NCBI GenBank assembly: GCA_018873245.2
Contig: JAEMBT020000009.1
Span: 7,121,288-7,185,287 of the forward strand
Length of the DNA: 64,000 bases
Source of the DNA: Archegozetes longisetosus
Lineage: Eukaryota; Arthropoda; Arachnida; Sarcoptiformes; Trhypochthoniidae
Direction of reading: 5' to 3'
In this document: positions 57,964 through 64,000 of the stretch, piece after piece
Position numbering within the stretch: position 1 is the stretch's first letter
Layout: each line of letters starts with the position of its first letter
Program-made: the position numbers and the translations under genes
The notes under the pieces: generated by a model
Databases searched by the model: none
Told to the model about the DNA's origin: nothing
Seen by the model: only the letters and a program-made list of their open reading frames with translations

Positions 57964-58184
57964 CAACAATAAGTAGTAATAAGGTAACACCACTTAAAGA
58001 TATACCCTATAAAATACAGAATGTTATAGTAAAGCTCTGCATTTTGTTCGTAGCCTACTTGTAAACAAAAAAAAGTAGATTCCAGGTTCTAAAAATTTAT
58101 TTAAGTTTATGTAATTAATTAGATTTTTATATAATATAACCCGGTAGATACAGAAAAATATTAGCTATTATTTTGCTTAAATCA
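57964..58184. other. Left-arm spacer between MITE and proP relic
   Basis: Paired with 59766-60011. No feature recognised. Confidence 0.35.
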
Positions 58185-58690
58185 AAGATAGTTTTTGTTA
58201 CAGTATTACTAGGAAATGTACTAGATCATTGTGATACAGCGTTATATGATTTTTTAGCTCTTTTTATTTAGCTACTTTAAAATTTTAATGAAGTTATTGC
58301 ACTAGTGGATTATTGTCGTTTTCTAGTTTTACTTGTCCAATTGGGGTAATATTTTTCTTCAATAGTTGTTAAAGTTAAACACGTACTATTTATAACTTTA
58401 ATCGGCATGGCAGTCACCACTTCCTTGTCAGTATTTTACCAGGTTATAAGTCTATGAGTTCTTGTTCCAGTTTTGCTAACTGTGCTAAAATGGCTCATAC
58501 TTTTTTGCTGCTGGTGAAAAGTAGCATTGTTTGTGTTTTTATTCTTGATTCTGCTAACCCTGGTTTACGCTAATAGCTATTACCAATTTTCTACAATGTT
58601 AGGATATTATTAGTCTTCAATTGTTAAGTTTAAATTTGATTTTATTGAGGGATTGCTTTAGAACATTAACTGAGTAGTTGAATGTTTAAG
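58185..58690 (+). pseudogene. proP: ProP-like MFS transporter relic, left copy
   Basis: Pieces such as LLGNVLDHCDTALYDFLA, VKHVLFITLIGMAVTT and YANSYYQFSTMLG match the first half of ProP-type major facilitator transporters (proline/betaine uptake), which occur in several copies in Rickettsia. It has frameshifts and internal losses. Only membrane helices 1 to about 5 are present; the rest was cut off at the palindrome centre. Confidence 0.7.
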
Positions 58691-58865
58691 GTATTTGAAT
58701 ATCAATAGGACATGACCTACAAATAGACGTAAATTTTTGGTACTAAAATCTTAGGATGTAAAGCTACTTTAATTGGTTGTCATTATGAGGCACTTTAATA
58801 ATCTTGTTGTACCAGGCCCGTATATTGTTATAGTACTAATTATCACTCTACCGTGAGTGTTCTAT

Positions 58866-59032
58866 AAATAAATTAGCTTGCAGAGAGTTATGATGCAATT
58901 ATTGTACTGTGTAATGTTACTGTGTTATTTATTTTATATGCTTAAGTGCGGTATATTTATTTTATTTTTGTTGTCACAAAAATTTCTCTCACAAGAAAAT
59001 TTGATTCATTTGTATACTATATAGTAATATAT
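58866..59032. other. Loop of the palindrome
   Basis: About 167 bp of AT-rich sequence without internal symmetry and without a feature. It is the only non-duplicated part of the inverted structure. Confidence 0.7.
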
Positions 59033-59224
59033 ATAGAACACTTACGGTAGAGTGATAATTAGTACTATAACAATATACGGGCCTGGTACAACAAGATTAT
59101 TAAAGTGCCTCATAATGACAACCAATTAAAGTAGCTTTACATCCTAAGATTTTAGTACCAAAAATTTACGTCTATTTGTAGGTCATGTCCTATTGATATT
59201 CAAATACCTTAAACTTATTCCAGC

Positions 59225-59765
59225 TACTCCAGTTAATGTTCCTAAAGCAAAGCAATCCTCCAATTAAAATCAGAATTTAAACTTATACTTGCTATAGAAG
59301 AAACAATTGAGGCTAATAATATCCCTAACATTGTAGAAAATTGGTAATAGCTATTAGCGTAAACCAGCTTTTCAGGGTTAGCAGAATCAAGAATAAACAC
59401 AGAAGCAATGCTACTTTTCACCAGCAGCAAAAAAAGTATGAGCCATTTTTAGCACAGTTAGCAAAACTGGAACAAGAACTCCTATAGACTTATAACCTGG
59501 TAAAATACTGACAAGGAAAGTGGTGACTGCCATGCCGATTAAAGTTATAAATAGTACGTGTTTAACTTTAACCTTGTTAACTATTGAAGAAAAAATATTA
59601 CCCCAATTGGACAAGTAAAACTAGAAAACGACAATAATCCACTAGTGCAATAACTTCATTAAAATTTTAAAAATTGCTAGCTAAATAAAGAGCTAAAAAA
59701 TCATATAACGCTGTATCACAATGATCTAGTACATTTCCTAGTAATACTGTAACAAAAAACTATCT
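59225..59765 (-). pseudogene. proP: ProP-like MFS transporter relic, right copy
   Basis: Better preserved than the left copy. Minus-strand frames 59614-59411 (SIVNKVKVKHVLFITLIGMA, then VPVLLTVLKMAHTFFAAGEK) and 59430-59242 (SIASVFILDSANPEKLVYAN, then SSIASISLNSDFNWRIALL) join in order. The G-x3-D-R/K-x-G-type loop expected between helices 2 and 3 is represented by NKVKVKH. Ends near the palindrome centre, so the C-terminal half is missing here too. Confidence 0.75.
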
Positions 59766-60011
59766 TTGATTTAAGCAAAATAATAGCCTAATATTTTTCT
59801 GTATCTACCGGGTTATATTATATAAAAATCTAATTAATTACATAAAAGCTTAAATAGAATTTTTATGTAACTCTTGATTTGTTTTTAGACCCTGGAATCT
59901 ACTTTTGTTTACAAGTAGGCTACGAACAAAATGCAGAGCTTTATTCTATAACATTCTGTATTTTATAGGGTATATCTTTAAGTGGTGTTACCTTATTACT
60001 ACTTATTGTTG

Positions 60012-60442
60012 TACTATCGGCCAAAAAAGTATATGTTAAATAAAGCTTTCCGCACCTTAAATACTTAGGGATATTTACGCAATCAACATTTTGAAAGCAT
60101 TTATAAAATTTAGTTTAGACCGGCCTTATTGCAAAACAAAATGATGAACTATTGCATTAATCGTTTTACTGATAGACTTCATAAATCATTTACTTTGCAT
60201 TAAACATTCCTCAATTATTTATCTAGTGAATTTAAGTTACTTATATTAAAGCTTGATACAAATTATAGCACCTATAGAGATTTGAAAATGTTTCGCATCT
60301 CATGACTCATTAGGAATAATACTTATCAAAATAATATAATAATATAATTATTTATTTAATTTTTCCCTTATTTGGTTCAATTCTCATTGGTTTTTACTGT
60401 TATTTAAGCGCACATTTTGACATACTTTTTTGACTGATAGTA
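60012..60442. mobile_element. Tc1/IS630-type MITE, right copy
   Basis: Inverted counterpart of 57559-57963, about 25 bp longer. The ends TACTATCGGCCAAAAAAGTA and TACTATCAGTCAAAAAAGTA are flanked by TA. The TCAAAATGTGCGCTTAAATAA sub-terminal word also occurs in the lone end at 6618. Confidence 0.68.
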
Positions 60443-60870
60443 CTACTGTTACAGCACAACGATTTCCCGGATGATTTCCTGTCTCACATAGTATTTCTCT
60501 ACCGAAAGAAGTAGTCTTAATACCTTTTATCCCATGCTTTTGTCTAATTCACATTTAACACTTTTTGCCCCTCTGTGGCATAGATTCGTGCTATATTCTC
60601 TAGTTCCTCTTTCCTCGCAGTGATCTTCAATAATAGTTTCTTTGACATTTGAATGGCCTTTTATTTATTCTACCTGCCGATTTAAGATTTGCCTTGCTTC
60701 AGGAGTTCAACTATATTTATCAAAACCAAAATGTACCGTACTATTCTTTAACTCTACCCCTTCTATACATTCTACCTGAGTTGTGCATGTAAGCTTATTT
60801 TTTGCAACAATATCCAGTAATAATAAAGTACATAAACTAGCAGCATTTTTTAAAACCACAATCGTTATCT
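60430..60870 (-). pseudogene. pal: Pal (peptidoglycan-associated lipoprotein) relic, right copy
   Basis: Pal anchors the outer membrane to peptidoglycan in Gram-negative cells. The minus strand reads NSTVHFGFDKYS, TPEARQILNRQVE, SNVKETIIEDHCEERGT-type sequence and finally FGREILCETGNHPGNRCAVT. These correspond to the OmpA-like domain (FDKY, TPEA, EGHCDERGT, FGRExP and NRRAVTV motifs). Frameshifts and a stop after FDKYS break it. The N-terminal lipobox part is not visible. Confidence 0.72.
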
Positions 60871-61690
60871 TCTTATTTTAGTTAAAATCATATAACACTG
60901 TTTAGTTTACAATTAAAATGTCTACCTTAAAAGACGAAAATGATAAAATTTTCATTACCATCAAGGTTTTATGTGATAAAATGCTTTTAATCCTACGGTT
61001 AAAGATCTTAAATAGAACAATCGCTACACGTTATATATATCGTCTTTTATACTTTAATATTTAATGCTTTATAGAAAAAACTAACAGTCTATTATTCATT
61101 TGTTTGTTTGATTATTTTAACATCCTAAAATTTTTACTTCTTTAGAATAGGTTGATAGTATTTTCAATTCTATTGAAGAGAAAAAGTTTTAATCAACATT
61201 CTTTTAAGGTAAAACTTTCTTAAGCTCCTTCTGAATTAGGAATGATGTTCCAATTAAGGTTAATCCATTGTAATAAATGTTTCCTCAACTGATTATTAAA
61301 ATTGTTATTAATATTCTTTTTAGCTGAATATATATTTGCTCCAGAGATGTTGATTATTTATACCTGATTCATCAAGTAATAATATAAATCTACTTCTCGT
61401 TCTTTATTATATTTTAAAAAATCTAAAAATATTACTAAAATCATTTAATAAGTCATAATTTTCATTGCCTTGGACGGCCTTGATGATTAAAATTTTATTG
61501 TTCTTTGCAATCGATTATATTGATTATTTTTATTTCCCAAAGGAAACCCTTTATCCTTATTTTGATGTCCTGTGTGACTTACGTTATCTTTTGCAATATT
61601 CTTATTGTTTGCTGAAAACAGCTATTTTTCGTTTTTTTAAAAGCTTGTACTAAATTAAACAACGAAACCTATGAACAGCCTTGATAATAA
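60871..61690. other. Unassigned bacterial-like DNA, right arm
   Basis: More complete counterpart of 56561-57210. The 88-residue and shorter frames here have no supported identity. Confidence 0.3.
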
Positions 61691-62770
61691 CTATTTCAAA
61701 ACAAAGCTACCGATTGTGCGTATTCTTAAGCTCCTGTTCAGCCTTATTCAAAAACTTATAAAATAGTAAGCTTATCAACGTCTAAATTTTGACTTATGTT
61801 ATCTAATGTTTCGGAGTAATTAACAAAATTGGCTCTCTATAATTAATAATCGTCTTTGTTTTGATTTAAATATCTCAATAAATCATTAAAATTTATTTTC
61901 ATTAAAGACGATAAAATCAACTTCTATAGTATATAGATCGCAGATTTTTATAATGGCCTGCTGAACATCCTGATTTGAAATAGCTAACAAATTTGTTAAT
62001 CTATCTAAATCTAACCTACCACACATTTACTCCAGTAACTCTGAAGTAACCCTCAAAGATCCTAGTATTTTGTGATAAGGTATGAGCTTGCTCAATAAGG
62101 ATATAGCGTTTCTCGCTGAGCCATCAGCTTTAATAGCAATAAACTATAACGCATCTTCAGTAATTGCAATATTTTTCTTAAGAACAATATGATTTAAGAC
62201 CTGCACAATTTTCTCTTTACTTAAACGCTTTAGATCAAAACTCGGACACCACGAAACACAAGTAAAGGGGTCTCATTTATTTCTGTAATTGCAAAATGAA
62301 AATTACGTGTGGTGACGGCTCCTCCGGTGACTTTAATAAGGCATTAAACGTGCTTTTAGAAAGCATGAGAGTTTCATCAACAATAAGTACCTTATATTTA
62401 GCCAGCAGAGGCTTACATTCAGCATATTCTATTATTTTTTACATCAACACTTGTTCTACTAGCTGCATCAATTTCATTAATATCCGGATGGCAATTATCT
62501 CTTACTACCACACAACTATTGCAATTATCACACGCTTCTATACCATCTTTAACAATTACTAGATTGAAACGATAGTCTTAGCAATAATCCTCGCTGTAGT
62601 AATCTTCCCTACTCCTCTAATACCATGAAATATGTGAGCGTGAGACAGCTTTTTATTCATCATACTATGAGTTGGAGTTTTAACTAATACCTCTTGTCCT
62701 ACTAACTCAGATAGTCATATGTCTATATTTTCTGGCTAATTGCACTCTTGCTTTAACATTAAACTAATTA
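61690..62770 (-). pseudogene. dnaX: DNA polymerase III gamma/tau (DnaX) relic, right copy
   Basis: Reverse complement of 55530-56560, with the same broken Walker A (HGIRGVGKIT-type), cysteine cluster CDNCNSC and Walker B region. Shared stops show that the gene was already dead, or nearly so, when the arms were duplicated; private indels show later decay. Confidence 0.8.
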
Positions 62771-63019
62771 AGGGAATTAATTAACTGATCTAGAACAATA
62801 TAGAAAGACACTAACAGCAACCCCCAAGCTCTATTACAGATACTTTCTTTCAGATCTGACTTGCTTCATAGATTTAGCGCCTACCACTAGCAAGGCTAGT
62901 GTGAAACACCTCTTAAATGGGTCGTTTTTATGTTGTTGCTTGACATTTTTTTATTGTATATTAACTATGGTTAAGTAAACTTAGCAGAAGGATATAATAA
63001 ATAACGAAAGTAATCTATA

Positions 63020-63282
63020 ATGGGAAACACTGAAGTTACTCAAAAACTACGGACTCTATTGACGGGTGACTTTCTTAGTAAAGAACATATAAATCAAGTG
63101 AATACCTCCCTTAATCAAGGAACTGATGTTAACGACGTTAATGAAGAAAGAGAAACTGTGTTGCATACTTTTGTAGGATTAATACAGACCATACTGGATA
63201 GAGAGCTATTACATCGTTATTAGAAGACCTAAATAATGCAAATATTACCGCTGTAGCGCATATTAAAATTTTCGGCAAATGA
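63020..63282 (+). pseudogene. Ankyrin-type protein, N-terminal fragment, right copy
   Basis: It starts MGNTEVTQKLRTLLTGDFLS. LNQGTDVNDVNEERETVLHT matches the ankyrin core (G-x-D-V-N ... G-x-T-x-L-H), then after a frameshift RAITSLLEDLNNANITAVAH. Ankyrin-repeat proteins are abundant in Orientia, Rickettsia and Wolbachia as secreted effectors. One repeat and a few flanking residues remain. It faces the peptide block, whose sequence resumes at about 63290. Confidence 0.5.
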
Positions 63283-63289
63283 TCATTTT

Positions 63290-63818
63290 TCTAAATAAGT
63301 TTAAACTAATACAAATCTTATTGTAGAATTTTCATCACTCCTTTAACATAAGTTTTACACAATATCAAATAGTATTAATTTTTTCATTTTTACATAAAAA
63401 TGAAATTAGTCAACAGTTATTCAATTCAAGAAAATGTAGATGGTGAAGATGAAATTAGTAGGATGGCAATTGTCTATTAAAATTTGTAGGAGCTATTTCA
63501 TGTAAGTTCAAACTTGTAGCTTGAAAGTTATAATTTACGATATTTTAATATCAATGCAAAAAATGCAGATAAAACGTTTCTTTTTATTAATAGTAATAAG
63601 AGTAGATATGCTGTGATGCATGTAACAAGGCACATCAAGTGTACCTATAGGCATGTACAGTACAAAAAATAGTTACATTATACAGATCTTACGAATTTAT
63701 CACTCATTTATGTAAATGGGCTAAGAAAAATAATTATACTGCAGTATTATATACCACAACCTTATAAAGTCGATATTTTAACAAACATAATAACATTAAC
63801 ATTATAACAACGTGCCTC
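63290..63818. repeat. 3' flank of the peptide gene, right palindrome copy
   Basis: Inverted copy of 54478-54990 with a few small indels. Confidence 0.75.
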
Positions 63819-64000
63819 TTAACCTAAACTAAGAGGGTGAAAATCGCGTCCAATAGTCTCGTTAAAATTACAACAATAACATGTCTCAAACAAAAATCGA
63901 AATTGACAGTATCTGCTTGGATCACGGCAAATGGTATCCCTTGCTCCTTTATTGTTCCCGTAACAGCGCGCTCGATATCCATCACAGCTTTCTAGACAGA
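63819..64000 (-). CDS. Secreted 8-cysteine peptide, copy 4, partial at window end
   Basis: Minus-strand frame ending at the TAA at 63819-63821, open to the window edge. It covers the mature chain from the first cysteine on, with all eight cysteines, and by eye is identical to the corresponding part of copy 3. The start and promoter lie outside the window. Confidence 0.8.
   Translation of the reverse strand, partial: CLESCDGYRARCYGNNKGARDTICRDPSRYCQFRFLFETCYCCNFNETIGRDFHPLSLG

Larger units (their letters stand above)
54295..64000. repeat. Palindrome of about 10 kb, right arm cut by the window end
   Basis: The left arm (54295 or earlier to 58865) and the right arm (59033-64000) are reverse complements. 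The loop is 58866-59032. Near the centre the pairing coordinates sum to 117898, and further out to about 118300, because the right arm has kept several hundred bases that the left has lost. Each arm carries peptide gene, ank, dnaX, pal, MITE and proP-like relics. Confidence 0.9.

Overview
The window reads as nuclear DNA of an arthropod, most likely a chelicerate such as a trombidid mite. It is about 70% A+T, has small spliced genes with GT-AG introns of about 55-570 bp, TATA-box promoters, tandem receptor genes and many eukaryotic transposons. Embedded in it are decayed bacterial genes of Rickettsiales type: nadD-rsfS, dnaX, pal, a ProP-like transporter, a VirD4/TraG coupling protein, an istB-like ATPase, an IS630-type transposase and an ankyrin-type fragment. 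A host carrying Orientia or Rickettsia would fit. The host group and donor are inferences from gene content, not database matches.

Layout. 0-6 kb: MITE-like elements, a two-exon secreted-protein gene (-) and a truncated transposase HTH ORF. 6.4-9.6 kb: first copy (A) of a gustatory-receptor-like (Gr-like) gene. 9.6-13.9 kb: a bacterial block (nadD and rsfS on -, an IS630 transposase on +). An intact 1.26-kb mariner sits inside rsfS. 13.9-18.6 kb: an LTR retrotransposon on - with matched LTRs, a tRNA-Gln-type primer site, gag, protease and a polypurine tract, but no visible reverse transcriptase. 18.6-21.4 kb: first block carrying a cysteine-rich secreted peptide gene. 22.7-34.6 kb: Gr-like copies B-F in different states of decay, with a hAT-like insert in B. 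35.5-37.2 kb: an inverted repeat with an IS21-type istB relic. 37.7-39.9 kb: second peptide block, ended by a CGCG-rich fold-back element. 40.7-45.3 kb: Gr-like copies G and H. 45.7-46.2 kb: a VirD4/TraG fragment. 49.4-50.7 kb: Gr-like copy I (-). 53.2-64 kb: third peptide block, leading into a palindrome of about 10 kb. Its arms each carry peptide gene, ank, dnaX, pal, MITE and proP, meeting at a loop near 58.95 kb and running off the end of the window.

How the parts relate. Two host families dominate: Gr-like chemoreceptors (nine loci, probably one or two usable) and an 8-cysteine secreted peptide (three complete genes plus one cut by the window edge). Both grew by segmental duplication, and Gr copies A and H look homogenised by gene conversion. 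No bacterial gene has an intact reading frame. They resemble nuclear insertions of symbiont DNA that are decaying and being reshuffled by the same duplications, inversions and transposons as the host genes. The strongest evidence that this is not contamination is the eukaryotic mariner splitting bacterial rsfS: removing it and one TA restores a continuous match across the junction.
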